Positions 1 to 9,395 of a DNA stretch of 40,618 bases are shown here, piece after piece (positions within the stretch are counted from its first letter, which is position 1; each line of letters opens with the position of its first letter). The stretch comes from Sphingomonadaceae bacterium. GTDB lineage: Bacteria; Pseudomonadota; Alphaproteobacteria; Sphingomonadales; Sphingomonadaceae. The stretch covers positions 1-40,618 of the forward strand of contig JADLBY010000036.1 of assembly GCA_020847445.1 (NCBI GenBank), read 5' to 3'. The notes under the pieces are model-generated. The model saw nothing but the letters and a program-made list of their open reading frames with translations, ran no database searches and was not told the DNA's origin. A program made the position numbers and the translations under genes.

Positions 1-290
1 CGGGGATCAGCCGCATGCCGATCAAGGCGACGCGCGCGCTGCTCAACGCCGCGCTCGACGGCAGCCTGAACAATGCCGAATTCCGCAAGGATCCGAATTT
101 CGGTTTCGAATTCCCGATCGCGGTCGCGGGCGTCGACAGCAAGATCCTCGACCCGCGCGAGGCATGGGCTGACAAAGCCGCCTATGATGCTACAGCGCAG
201 AAACTGGTGCAGGCATTCATCGACAATTTCGAACAATTCGAACAACATGTCGATGAAGGTGTGAAGCAGGCGGCACCCAAAGCCGCATAA
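1..290 (+). CDS. pckA: Phosphoenolpyruvate carboxykinase (ATP), C-terminal end (partial)
   Basis: The gene begins before the window; complete codons run from base 3. The visible 96 residues contain [17 protein letters not shown] and [20 protein letters not shown], which are typical of the C-terminal end of ATP-dependent PEP carboxykinase. That cytosolic enzyme converts oxaloacetate and ATP to PEP, CO2 and ADP at the entry to gluconeogenesis. The active-site region (Walker A-type loop and metal ligands) lies upstream and cannot be checked. The final residues [11 protein letters not shown] form a short Ala/Lys tail. A stem-loop follows 10 bases after the stop. Identification is by recalled family similarity only. 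Confidence 0.9.
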   Translation, partial: GISRMPIKATRALLNAALDGSLNNAEFRKDPNFGFEFPIAVAGVDSKILDPREAWADKAAYDATAQKLVQAFIDNFEQFEQHVDEGVKQAAPKAA

Positions 291-299
291 GGGCCCGGC

Positions 300-331
300 C
301 ATATCCGGGCGTTCAGGAACCCCCGGATATG
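300..331 (+). other. Stem-loop after pckA covering the next start codon
   Basis: CATATCCGGG (300-309) pairs perfectly with CCCGGATATG (322-331), leaving a 12-base loop. There is no T-run after it, so it is a poor classical terminator. The right arm contains the ATG at 329 of the following gene, and the loop holds AGGA, a possible ribosome binding site. It may be a pckA 3' end structure, or it may limit translation of the next gene. Confidence 0.6.
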
Positions 332-760
332 ACCGAATACATGCCCCGCTTATTTGCCGACGATGGCAGCATCATCCAGGTGGGGGAAGGGCTGCTCGCG
401 CGCACCCTGCGGCGCGAGGAATGGACGCACGAGGCGCATCTGGCGGCGTGCCTGTGGCTGGTGCGTGACCGGCCCGATATCGATGTCGAACGGGAGCTGC
501 CCGCGATCATTCGCGGCTATAATGAAAGCGTCGGCGGCGTGAATGACGACACCCAAGGCTATCACGAGACGCTGACGCAATTCTACATCGCAACGGTGCG
601 TGCGCATCATGCGGAGACGACGCGCTTGCCTTTGTGCGACGCGGTCAATGCCTTGCTTCAAAGCGAATGCGGCAAACGCGACTGGCCGCTGCGATTCTAT
701 TCCCGCGAAAAGCTGTTTTCAGTCGAGGCTCGGCACATGCATGTGCAACCAGATAAATAG
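329..760 (+). CDS. Conserved hypothetical protein (143 aa)
   Basis: Function not recognised. It is a 143-residue soluble acidic protein without signal peptide or membrane segment. Notable stretches are EEWTHEAHLAACLWLV near residues 30-45 and GVNDDTQGYHETLTQFY near 72-88; the paired His/Glu residues could bind metal, but this is speculation. The start could be ATG 329, inside the right arm of a strong hairpin, or the in-frame ATG 341 just downstream of it. The TAG stop (758-760) lies inside a 25-bp palindromic repeat, so the last residues (…HVQPDK) may have been set by insertion of that repeat. It converges on the DUF885 gene. Confidence 0.7.
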   Translation: MTEYMPRLFADDGSIIQVGEGLLARTLRREEWTHEAHLAACLWLVRDRPDIDVERELPAIIRGYNESVGGVNDDTQGYHETLTQFYIATVRAHHAETTRLPLCDAVNALLQSECGKRDWPLRFYSREKLFSVEARHMHVQPDK

Positions 761-777
761 GGACTGTCCCTATTTAT
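753..777. repeat. Palindromic repeat, solitary copy (REP-like)
   Basis: A perfect palindrome with 12-base arms (ATAAATAGGGAC and its complement) around T765. The same core occurs twice more at 29617-29709. It carries the TAG stop of the upstream plus-strand gene and touches the TAA stop (777-779) of the convergent minus-strand gene. It could serve as a hairpin terminator in both directions. Confidence 0.8.
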
Positions 778-2666
778 TAGATGAATGCGTTCGGGTTTTC
801 ATTCTCAACCTTACCGACATATTCGGCGACATTCTTGCCCAGAACGTCGAGCGGCACATTGCCGCCCTTGACCACCGTGTCGTTGAAATCGCGCAAATCG
901 AACAATCCGCCGAGTGATTCCTTCGCCAGCCCGCGCTGCCGCACGATCTCGCTATGTCCGACCTTGTAGCCGCAGGCCTGCCCCGGCCAGCTGCAATAGC
1001 GGTCGACCTCGCTCGCCACCTCGAGAGGGTTCGAGCCGTTTTCCTCGACAAAGAATTTGACGCCCTGTTCGCGCGTCCAGCGTTTAGCGTGAAGGCCGGT
1101 ATCGACGACCAGGCGGCATGCGCGGAAGGCGAGCGATTGCAGATAACCCAGGCGTCCGACCTGATAATCGTCATACAGGCCCAGTTCGTCGGCCAGCTGC
1201 TCGGCATAGAGCGCCCAGCCTTCGGAATAGGCGTTAAAGGCCAGCATGGTGCGGATCAGCGGCATCTGGTTGGCATATTCGCCCTGCCAGACATGGCCCG
1301 GAATTGCTTCATGGAAGGCAAGATCGGGCAGGCTGTATTTGCTGTGCAGATCGGTCGTCCGCAGGTTGATCCAGAATTTGCCCGGGATCGAGCCGTCGAT
1401 CGAACCGGCGCCACCATAGGCACCGGGCGCGCCCGGTTCCTCCTCGGGGGGCAGGCGTTTGACCTCCAGATTGCCGCGCACCAATGTGCGGAACGCGCGC
1501 GGCAATTCGGCGCGGATTTTGCCCAGCCATTGTTCGATGAAGGCCATGATTTCCGCGCGTCCCGCATCGCCCTCGCTGAACTTGTATCGCGGATCATTGG
1601 CCAGTGCATTCATCCGCTCGCCGACCGAGCCCTTGCTATAGCCAAGGCTTTTCAGGATGGGATCCATCCGGCCATGCAACATGCGCAACTCGTCGAGCCC
1701 CATCTTGTGCACTTCGTCAGGGCTCATCCGCGTTGTCGTGCTCGCGCGCAACGCCCAGGCGTAAAACTGGTCGCCATGCGGGCGCGCCCACATTCCGGCA
1801 TCTATTGTCGCCTTTGGCAGCTGGGCCTTCATCTCGGCAAGCTGGCGGGCAAGCGCGGGGGCGACCTTGTCGCGCGTAATGGCCGTCGCACGTTCGGACC
1901 AGTTGCCCGCGATCTGCAATTCCTTTGTGCGCCGCCCGATGCTTTCGGCAAGTCCGCCGCCCTGTCGCGCACCGTTCAGGCTTTGCTCCATCTGGCGGAT
2001 CGCCTTTTCGATCAGAAAGGCCGGGGCAATCAGCCCGCTGGCAGCAGCGGCCTTCAGCCTGCCGGTTTCTCCGTCCAGTGCCCCGGCATAGGCTTCGAGC
2101 CGCAACAGATAGGCCTCCGCATCATCGGCATTGCGGACCGGATGATCGCTGTCGAGGAAACGGGGGATGTCGAGATAGGCGCCGACATTCTGGATGACGA
2201 CATAGGGCGTGTTGCGCCAGCCGCCGACGGCGACGTCGCCATAAGGCTGGGCAAAGCCTGCCAGCGCCACATCATAAGCGCTTTCGACAACGGCCAGGCT
2301 GGTGCGCGTGGCATGATCGAGCCCCGCAGTGTCGAAGGCGCGGATACGCTTGACGTCGGCCGCCAGCGTGTCCGCCACGGCCTTCTGCCCGGCAGCCGAC
2401 CGGTCGCCCAGTTTGCCGCGCATCGCGGCGCGCGCGCCGGTATCGATGCCAAGCGAGGTTGCCCCCTCGGGCGAATGGGCGAGCAGGTTGTCGGCAATCG
2501 AATCCAGCAAGGCGCTGGCTTCTGTCGCACCCGTTTTCGGTCCGGGCACAGTTGCAGCACCGGCGGTGTTGCCTCGGGCACAGCCGCCCAGCGCGAGCGC
2601 CGCCACGCCCGCGCCCATCGCACCCAGCGTTTGCCGACGGGAAAATTGTTGAACGCTATCGGACAC
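777..2666 (-). CDS. DUF885 family protein, Tat-exported lipoprotein (predicted metallopeptidase-like)
   Basis: A 629-residue DUF885 protein. The N-terminus has a twin-arginine signal (FSRRQTLGAMGAG) that runs into a lipobox-like LALGGC, so export by Tat and lipid anchoring are likely. The family signature HEAIPGH is at residues 452-458 (H452, E453, H458), followed by EGWALYAEQLADELG, which supports a zinc-peptidase-like fold; the substrate is unknown. I chose GTG 2666 because GGAGGAG (2673-2679) sits 6 bases upstream; an in-frame start at 2768 would add 34 residues before the signal and lacks such a site. The gene ends at the palindromic repeat at 753-777, convergent with the small unknown gene. 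Confidence 0.9.
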   Translation of the reverse strand: MSDSVQQFSRRQTLGAMGAGVAALALGGCARGNTAGAATVPGPKTGATEASALLDSIADNLLAHSPEGATSLGIDTGARAAMRGKLGDRSAAGQKAVADTLAADVKRIRAFDTAGLDHATRTSLAVVESAYDVALAGFAQPYGDVAVGGWRNTPYVVIQNVGAYLDIPRFLDSDHPVRNADDAEAYLLRLEAYAGALDGETGRLKAAAASGLIAPAFLIEKAIRQMEQSLNGARQGGGLAESIGRRTKELQIAGNWSERATAITRDKVAPALARQLAEMKAQLPKATIDAGMWARPHGDQFYAWALRASTTTRMSPDEVHKMGLDELRMLHGRMDPILKSLGYSKGSVGERMNALANDPRYKFSEGDAGRAEIMAFIEQWLGKIRAELPRAFRTLVRGNLEVKRLPPEEEPGAPGAYGGAGSIDGSIPGKFWINLRTTDLHSKYSLPDLAFHEAIPGHVWQGEYANQMPLIRTMLAFNAYSEGWALYAEQLADELGLYDDYQVGRLGYLQSLAFRACRLVVDTGLHAKRWTREQGVKFFVEENGSNPLEVASEVDRYCSWPGQACGYKVGHSEIVRQRGLAKESLGGLFDLRDFNDTVVKGGNVPLDVLGKNVAEYVGKVENENPNAFI

Positions 2667-2774
2667 GGCTCGCTCCTCCAAAAACCTTGTCGGCGGTGAT
2701 ACGCGCAGGCGCGTTCGGGTCAATAGCAGGCGGATTGCCGCTGCGGCTTTTTCTGCCAACGACCGCAAGGCAAG

Positions 2775-2800
2775 AAAAAACCCGGCTGCGAACCGGGCTT
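2775..2800 (-). terminator. Rho-independent terminator of the DUF3597 gene
   Basis: Read on the minus strand, CCCGG and CCGGG form a 5-bp GC stem with a 7-base loop (2781-2797), followed by six T residues (2775-2780). It lies about 25 bases after the DUF3597 stop codon and before the DUF885 gene, so it separates these two units. Confidence 0.75.
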
Positions 2801-2825
2801 TTCCTTATCAAGATCGGGATTATCC

Positions 2826-3203
2826 CTAGTCGAGCAAATCGGCGGGCACCTTGCCGCCATTTGCGGCCAGTTCGCGCATCACGGCCTTGTGCAACCAGAT
2901 GTTCATTTCCGCGCTGCCTTCGAGTTCGCCGGTATAGCCAAGCTCCATCGCCAGATCCTTGCGTTCCTGCAGCGAGCTTTCCATGCCGAGCATCTTCATC
3001 AGATCGACAATCGAGGTTCGCCAGTTGAGGTTGCGGCCATCATTGGCGTCGATTTCCTCAAGATGCGCGATAACGTCCACTTCGCTGATCGCGACAGGGG
3101 CAGCTTCTACCGGCGCGGCGACAATGGGGGCTTCCGGAGCGGGGGTGGCTGCGACAGCCTTCTTGCCGAAAATGGCATCCTTGATCTTGCTGAAAATGCT
3201 CAT
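2826..3203 (-). CDS. DUF3597 domain-containing protein
   Basis: A 125-residue protein starting MSIFSKIKDAIFGKK. An Ala/Pro-rich linker (about residues 18-42) leads to the DUF3597 domain (about 43-125) with LNWRTSIVDLMKMLGM and LAMELGYTGE. The function is unknown. The domain resembles small LysM-partner/phage-type helical modules, but no enzymatic motif is seen. The start could be ATG 3209 or 3203; 3203 is preferred because MSIF begins the family consensus and AAGGAAGGA is better spaced from it. It diverges from the DUF937 gene over a 178-bp intergenic region and is followed by a clear terminator. Confidence 0.85.
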   Translation of the reverse strand: MSIFSKIKDAIFGKKAVAATPAPEAPIVAAPVEAAPVAISEVDVIAHLEEIDANDGRNLNWRTSIVDLMKMLGMESSLQERKDLAMELGYTGELEGSAEMNIWLHKAVMRELAANGGKVPADLLD

Positions 3204-3381
3204 GGTCATTCCTTCCTTTGCAGCCGGTTTCAGAACGGAAAAGGATAAGCGCCTTCGGCGATATTTGGGAGCAGAAAGCGTTCCGCAATTGTAAAATCGC
3301 GGCAGGGCGATGAATAGCTCTATCGCTTGACCATTGAAGCTGCGAAACTGGCGGCAATCCGCTTATCGTAGGAGTGTTCAA

Positions 3382-4032
3382 ATGGACATGATGGAAATTC
3401 TGAAGCAGTCGGGCGCAATCGGTTCGGTCGCACAGCAACTCGGCGTCAATGAACAGATTGCCCAGGCAGGGGCAGAGGCCTTGCTGCCCGCCATATTGGG
3501 CGGATTCAAGAAAACGGCACAGGCGCAGCCCGGCGGAATTGAAGGTCTGGGCGGGTTGCTGGGCCAGCTTGGCGGAGGCGGTCTGCTCGACAGCGTCCTG
3601 TCGCCCGCACCGACGCCGGTTGAACAGGGAAATGACGTGCTGGGCCAGATTTTCGGGTCGAAGGATGTCAGCCGCTCGGTTGCCGGACATGCCGCCGAGC
3701 AGACCGGCATCGATTCATCGCTGTTGAAAAAGATGCTGCCGCTGCTCGCCATGCTCGTTGCCGGTTATCTTGCCAAGCAGGGCGGTGGCGAACAGGGTGG
3801 CGGCCTGGGAGGCATACTCGGCAATGTCCTTGGCGGCGCGCTTGGTGGTGGCCAGCAGCAGGGCGGGGGCCTTGGCGGTGTGCTTGGCAATGTCCTCGGC
3901 GGCGCGCTCGGCGGTGGTCAGCAGGCGGCGCCTGCTGGCGGTCTGGGTGGTCTGGGTTCGCTGCTCGATATGGACGGCGACGGCAATCCGCTCGACGACA
4001 TCATCGGCATGGCGGGCAAACTGGCGCGCTGA
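3382..4032 (+). CDS. DUF937-like protein with glycine-rich tandem repeat
   Basis: A 216-residue protein of the DUF937 type. An N-terminal helical domain (MMEILKQSGAIGSVAQQLGV…ALLPAILGGFKK, residues 3-48) is followed by Gly-rich low-complexity sequence. Near the C-terminus LLDMDGDGNPLDDIIG resembles the DxDGDG ending seen in this family. A helical segment at residues 114-132 (SLLKKMLPLLAMLVAGYLA) is hydrophobic enough to contact a membrane. Residues 139-160 and 161-182 are a 22-residue tandem duplication. Start ATG 3382 follows AGGAG at 3370-3374 with 7-base spacing; a longer in-frame start at 3334 has no such site. Function unknown. Confidence 0.8.
   Translation: MDMMEILKQSGAIGSVAQQLGVNEQIAQAGAEALLPAILGGFKKTAQAQPGGIEGLGGLLGQLGGGGLLDSVLSPAPTPVEQGNDVLGQIFGSKDVSRSVAGHAAEQTGIDSSLLKKMLPLLAMLVAGYLAKQGGGEQGGGLGGILGNVLGGALGGGQQQGGGLGGVLGNVLGGALGGGQQAAPAGGLGGLGSLLDMDGDGNPLDDIIGMAGKLAR
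3796..3927 (+). repeat. 66-bp tandem duplication inside the DUF937 gene
   Basis: Two adjacent in-frame 66-base units (3796-3861 and 3862-3927) encode nearly identical 22-residue Gly/Leu-rich blocks. They differ at Ile/Val and at the last residue, plus several silent positions. The synonymous differences show the duplication is not brand new. Confidence 0.85.
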
Positions 4033-4042
4033 GCGGTCGAGC

Positions 4043-4069
4043 CCTGACGACAGAATATGGGCCGTCAGG
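4043..4069. other. Weak hairpin between convergent genes
   Basis: CCTGACG (4043-4049) pairs with CGTCAGG (4063-4069) over a 13-base loop between the convergent DUF937 and nfeD-type genes. No T-run follows on either strand, so a terminator role is only possible. Confidence 0.35.
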
Positions 4070-4514
4070 CCACGGGTTCGACCTTCAAAACCGCACCTTC
4101 AGCACCGGTAACGCGCACCTTTGCGCCCGCCGGTGCGTCGGCGCCGCGCACATTCCATTCGCTGTCGCCGACTTTCACGCGCCCGCGTCCGTCGGATATC
4201 GCCTCGATAACCGTAACCACTTCACCGGTCAGCCGCGCGCCGCGATCATTCAGGGCAGGGTCTTCGGACTGGATCGGATTGTCCTTCAGAAAGCGCTTGC
4301 CCGCATAGACGGTAAGCACCGAAATCACGGCGAACAGCGCAACCTGCAGCGGCAGCGAAATCGGCAGAGCCCAGGCGATCAGGCCGACGATAATGGCCGC
4401 AACCCCCAGCCACATCAGGAAAAATCCGGGCGCGAGCATTTCGATCACGCCCAGTGCCACGCCAATGGATAGCCAGAACCAGTGCGGTTCCAGCGATGCG
4501 ATCCAGTCCGTCAT
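4065..4514 (-). CDS. NfeD family membrane protein
   Basis: A 149-residue short NfeD protein. Two or three hydrophobic segments (about residues 10-70: WFWLSIGVALGVIEMLAPGFFLMWLGVAAIIVG and the following stretch) are followed by a C-terminal OB-fold-like NfeDC domain (about 85-149, GARLTGEVVTVIE…GRVKVGDSEWNVRG). NfeD proteins partner with SPFH/stomatin-like proteins in the inner membrane, and some are linked to membrane proteostasis and fluidity. ATG 4514 lies directly after the TAG of the SPFH gene with one base between, indicating translational coupling. A start ten codons upstream would overlap the SPFH gene and is less likely. Confidence 0.9.
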   Translation of the reverse strand: MTDWIASLEPHWFWLSIGVALGVIEMLAPGFFLMWLGVAAIIVGLIAWALPISLPLQVALFAVISVLTVYAGKRFLKDNPIQSEDPALNDRGARLTGEVVTVIEAISDGRGRVKVGDSEWNVRGADAPAGAKVRVTGAEGAVLKVEPVA

Positions 4515-4515
4515 C

Positions 4516-5433
4516 CTATTTGCCCTTTTCCGTAGCGAGCGCATCTCTGGCGAGTTCGCCGATGCCGCCCAATGTGCCGATCAACTGTGTCGCCTCGACC
4601 GGGAACAATATGGTCTTGCTGTTGGGCGAGGTCGCAAACTGGCTGACCGCATCGGTATATTTCTGCGCGATGAAATAGTTGAGCGCCTGTGTGCCCGACG
4701 AGGCGATAGCGTCCGAAACCATTGTGGTTGCCTTGGCTTCGGCCTCGGCCTCACGCTCGCGCGCTTCGGCGTCGCGGAATGCGGCTTCGCGGCGGCCTTC
4801 GGCCTGCAGGATCGCGCCCTGTTTTTCCCCCTCGGCGCGCAGGATTTCGGCTGCACGCAGGCCTTCGGCTTCCAGGATTTGCGCGCGCTTTTCGCGTTCG
4901 GCCTTCATCTGCCGTGCCATTGCATTCGAAATATCTGCGGGCGGGCGGATATCCTTCACCTCGACACGGGTGATCTTCACGCCCCACGGGCTGGTTGCGT
5001 GATCGACCACGCCCAGCAGGCGGCCATTGATATCATCGCGCTTGGACAGCGTTTCGTCGAGGTCCATCGAGCCCATCACCGTGCGCAGATTGGTGGTCGT
5101 GATCTGCATGATCGCGACATAGAGATCCGACACTTCATAGGCGGCCTTGGCGGCGTCGAGCACCTGAAAGAAGACGACGGCGTCGACGCCGACCATCGCA
5201 TTATCCTTGGTGATGATTTCCTGTCCCGGAATGTCGAGCACCTGTTCCATCATGTTGATCTTGCGACCGACGCGGTCGACAAAGGGAACAATGAAGTTGA
5301 AACCCGGATGCGCGGCATGGGTAAAACGGCCAAAACGCTCGACAGTATAGACATGACCCTGCCGGACGACAGTAATTCCCATCATCAGGAAAATGACCGC
5401 GAGTACCAGCAAAACGATTACAAAGGTTTCCAG
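4516..5433 (-). CDS. SPFH/band 7 (stomatin/QmcA-type) membrane protein
   Basis: The N-terminal membrane anchor (ETFVIVLLVLAVIFLMMGI) is followed by an SPFH domain (about residues 25-200; GFNFIVPFVDRV, LDIPGQEIITKDNA, TTTNLRTVMGSMDLDETLS). A charged coiled coil rich in AEGxREAA repeats follows (about 195-245). Proteins of this type oligomerise at the inner membrane and pair with NfeD, whose gene follows 1 base later. No ATG or GTG lies near a plausible start. An AGGAGG (5440-5445) is 6 bases before CTG 5433, giving 305 residues beginning (M)ETFVIVLL; I chose this rare start. TTG 5412 is the alternative, and an in-frame TAG lies upstream at 5452-5454. Confidence 0.88.
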   Translation of the reverse strand: METFVIVLLVLAVIFLMMGITVVRQGHVYTVERFGRFTHAAHPGFNFIVPFVDRVGRKINMMEQVLDIPGQEIITKDNAMVGVDAVVFFQVLDAAKAAYEVSDLYVAIMQITTTNLRTVMGSMDLDETLSKRDDINGRLLGVVDHATSPWGVKITRVEVKDIRPPADISNAMARQMKAEREKRAQILEAEGLRAAEILRAEGEKQGAILQAEGRREAAFRDAEAREREAEAEAKATTMVSDAIASSGTQALNYFIAQKYTDAVSQFATSPNSKTILFPVEATQLIGTLGGIGELARDALATEKGK

Positions 5434-5515
5434 GCCCTGCCTCCTGTTTGACTATGCGCAATCTCCCAAATAAGCGGGCCCTTGCCAAGCGAAATCGGAA
5501 GTGGAGTGTCGCACT

Positions 5516-6346
5516 ATGACATTGGTCGAAAAGCTGAAATTGGTGCGCACCGCGCTCTACGTTCCCGCAACCAACGCACGCGCGCTGGAAAAGGCGAGGG
5601 GGCTGGGCGTCGACATGCTGATCATCGATCTGGAGGATTCGGTTCCGGCAGAAAGCAAATCCGATGCCCGGGCCGCTGCGGTCGAGGAGGTGGCGAAGGG
5701 CTTTCCCGGAAAGCTGGTCGCAATCCGCCTCAACGGGCTCGACAGCGCAGAACTGGCGGCGGACATTGCGGCGGTCGAAAGGTCGTTGGCTGATTGCTTC
5801 GTGCTGCCGAAAGTCGAAGCCGTAGCGGATCTCGATCTGGTCGTTGCAAAATTGCCCAATCCGGTCCTGGCGATGATCGAGGGTCCGGCCGGTATCTATG
5901 CCGCGCGGGAGATTGCGGCGCATTCTGCCGTTGCCGGCCTGATCGCTGGCGTGAACGATATTTGCGCCGATATGGGAATCCGGCCCGGCCCTGCACGTGA
6001 GGGCCTCGAACTCGCGCTGCAGAGCATGGTGCTGGCTGCCGCTGCTGCAGGCAAGCCAGCCTTTGACGGGGTGAATAACAAGCTCGATGACATGAGCGGA
6101 CTGGAGACGGAGTGCCTGCAGGGCCGTTGCTATGGCTTCACCGGCAAGACATTGATCCATCCCAATCAGATTGCCATTGCCAACGCTGCCTTCGGCCCGA
6201 CTGCCGAGGAAATTGCCGAGGCCGAAGCCCTGATCGAAGCGGCTACCGGCGGCGCCCAGCGGCACCGGGGAAGGATGATCGAGAGCATGCATGTCGATGA
6301 AGCGCGCAGAACGATAGAACGTGCTCGACATACGACAGGCAGTTAG
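5516..6346 (+). CDS. HpcH/HpaI aldolase / CitE-like lyase
   Basis: A 276-residue TIM-barrel protein of the CitE/HpcH family. Motifs are RTALYVPATNARALEKA (N-terminus), LIIDLEDSVP with acidic metal-side residues, VRLNG-like AIRLNG, FVLPKVE, and AMIEGPAGI; GKTLIHPNQI lies near the C-terminus. Relatives cleave citryl-, malyl- or methylmalyl-type CoA thioesters; no citrate-lyase alpha or gamma subunit is nearby, so it is a stand-alone CitE-like enzyme with unknown substrate. ATG 5516 is chosen with GGAG 9 bases upstream; a GTG at 5501 overlaps that site. It diverges from the SPFH gene and is followed closely by the M28 peptidase gene. Confidence 0.88.
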   Translation: MTLVEKLKLVRTALYVPATNARALEKARGLGVDMLIIDLEDSVPAESKSDARAAAVEEVAKGFPGKLVAIRLNGLDSAELAADIAAVERSLADCFVLPKVEAVADLDLVVAKLPNPVLAMIEGPAGIYAAREIAAHSAVAGLIAGVNDICADMGIRPGPAREGLELALQSMVLAAAAAGKPAFDGVNNKLDDMSGLETECLQGRCYGFTGKTLIHPNQIAIANAAFGPTAEEIAEAEALIEAATGGAQRHRGRMIESMHVDEARRTIERARHTTGS

Positions 6347-6359
6347 ACTAACTGCGCGC

Positions 6360-7859
6360 ATGTCTGCGCTTCGCTCCATTTTCCTTCTGCTCTCGCTTGC
6401 CCTGACCGGAGCAGTGGCGGATGCCAAGCCGATCAGCGAGGCAGAGCTGCGCAAGCATGTCGAGATACTGGCGTCCGACGCCTATGAAGGCCGGGGGCCC
6501 GGAACCGAGGGCGAACGCAAGACTCTGGCCTATCTGGAGAGCGAATGGGCAAAGGCTGGCCTGCAACCCGGTGCCGCCGACGGGAGCTGGTACCAGCCGG
6601 TCGAACTGATCAAGCGCGGACCGGGGCAAACCAATGTCCAGTTCTACGCAAAAGGCGAAAAGCTGCGCGTTGTCAGCAAGGATATTGTTCTGGTTGGCCG
6701 GGAACGCCAGTTTGCAGCATCGCGGCTGCCGACGGTCTTTGTCGGCCATGGCGTGAACGGCCAGGGCAAGGTCGTCGCCGATGTCAAAAACAAGCTGGCC
6801 TTCATGCTGGCGGATGAAGCAGACTTTGTTCCAACAGACATGAAGCAGGCGCGCAGCAGGAGGATGGCGCTGATCGATGCAGGTGCGACCGCAGTCGTGT
6901 CGATTTCTGGCGAACAGTTCGATTTTCCGGTTTATCGTCGGGCGCTCCTATCACGCCCGATCAACTGGGCGGTCAGCGACAAGCGCGCAGAGATCGAGGG
7001 CGTCATCAGCCCGCAATATATGGTCGCGCTCGTGACGGCCGCAGGCGGCGACTGGGACAAGCTGCGTGCGGCGGCTCGGTCTGCCGATTATGCCGGACAA
7101 ACGCTCGGCATTTCGGTTGATCTCGATGTTCAAAGCGAGGTCGAGCGGATCAGCAGCCACAACATCATCGGCAAGTTCCCGGGCCGCAAGGCCGGAAGCG
7201 GCGCGGTGGTTTTCATGGGGCATTGGGACCATTTCGGTATCTGCCGACCCGAAGGCGCGGAAGACCGGATCTGCAATGGTGCGGTCGACAATGCGAGCGG
7301 CATGGCCGTGCTGACCGAAGTGGCCCGGCGGCTGGGCAGATTGAGGCTGGATCGCGACATCTATTTCGTCGGCACCACCGCCGAGGAATATGGGCTGATA
7401 GGCGCACGTGCCTTTGCTGCCGACCCGCCTGTCCCGCTCGACCGGATCACGGTCGTGTTGAATATCGATACTGTCGCGATTGCACCAAAAGGGGCAAAAG
7501 TTGCCATTATCGGTCGCGGCCGAACAGGGCTGGATGCCGATGTCGAAGCCGTCGCCGGCAAACTGAAACGCAAGATCGAAACCTCGACCGATTCCAACGC
7601 GTTCCTGCAGCGGCAGGATGGCTGGGCACTGACCGAAAAGGACGTGCCAGCGCTGATGGTGGGCGGTTCATTTGCCGATCTGCCGAAGCTGGAGGCGTTT
7701 CTCAATAGCGATTATCACGGGCCGGATGACGAGGTGACCGACACGCTTCAGCTTGGCGGGGCGGCGGAAGATGCCGACCTGCACGTCGCGCTTGGCCGCT
7801 ATTTTGCCGATACCCGCAAATACAAGCCCAAAAAGGCCGAGAAGGGGACTGGCGAATAA
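6360..7859 (+). CDS. Exported M28 family zinc aminopeptidase-like protein
   Basis: A 499-residue protein with a Sec signal peptide (MSALRSIFLLLSLALTGAVADA). A PA-type insertion appears around residues 100-230, and the M28 catalytic domain follows. Zinc-ligand motifs seen are GHWDHFG, GAVDNASGMAVL, TTAEEYGLIGARAF, NIDTVA and the distal SDYHGPDDEV, so the active site appears complete. It probably removes N-terminal residues from peptides in the periplasm. ATG 6360 is chosen because it begins directly at the signal peptide; a GTG at 6321 would overlap the upstream gene by 26 bases. It follows the CitE-like gene by 13 bases, possibly in one transcript. Confidence 0.9.
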   Translation: MSALRSIFLLLSLALTGAVADAKPISEAELRKHVEILASDAYEGRGPGTEGERKTLAYLESEWAKAGLQPGAADGSWYQPVELIKRGPGQTNVQFYAKGEKLRVVSKDIVLVGRERQFAASRLPTVFVGHGVNGQGKVVADVKNKLAFMLADEADFVPTDMKQARSRRMALIDAGATAVVSISGEQFDFPVYRRALLSRPINWAVSDKRAEIEGVISPQYMVALVTAAGGDWDKLRAAARSADYAGQTLGISVDLDVQSEVERISSHNIIGKFPGRKAGSGAVVFMGHWDHFGICRPEGAEDRICNGAVDNASGMAVLTEVARRLGRLRLDRDIYFVGTTAEEYGLIGARAFAADPPVPLDRITVVLNIDTVAIAPKGAKVAIIGRGRTGLDADVEAVAGKLKRKIETSTDSNAFLQRQDGWALTEKDVPALMVGGSFADLPKLEAFLNSDYHGPDDEVTDTLQLGGAAEDADLHVALGRYFADTRKYKPKKAEKGTGE

Positions 7860-9386
<1,527 letters not shown>

Positions 9387-9395
9387 GAGGAGACG

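Noticed and set aside
954-2699. Plus-strand open frame of 581 codons antisense to the DUF885 gene
   Set aside because: Shadow of a strong gene with an intact Tat signal and HEAIPGH motif; its own product matches nothing and composition is typical of GC-rich antisense frames.
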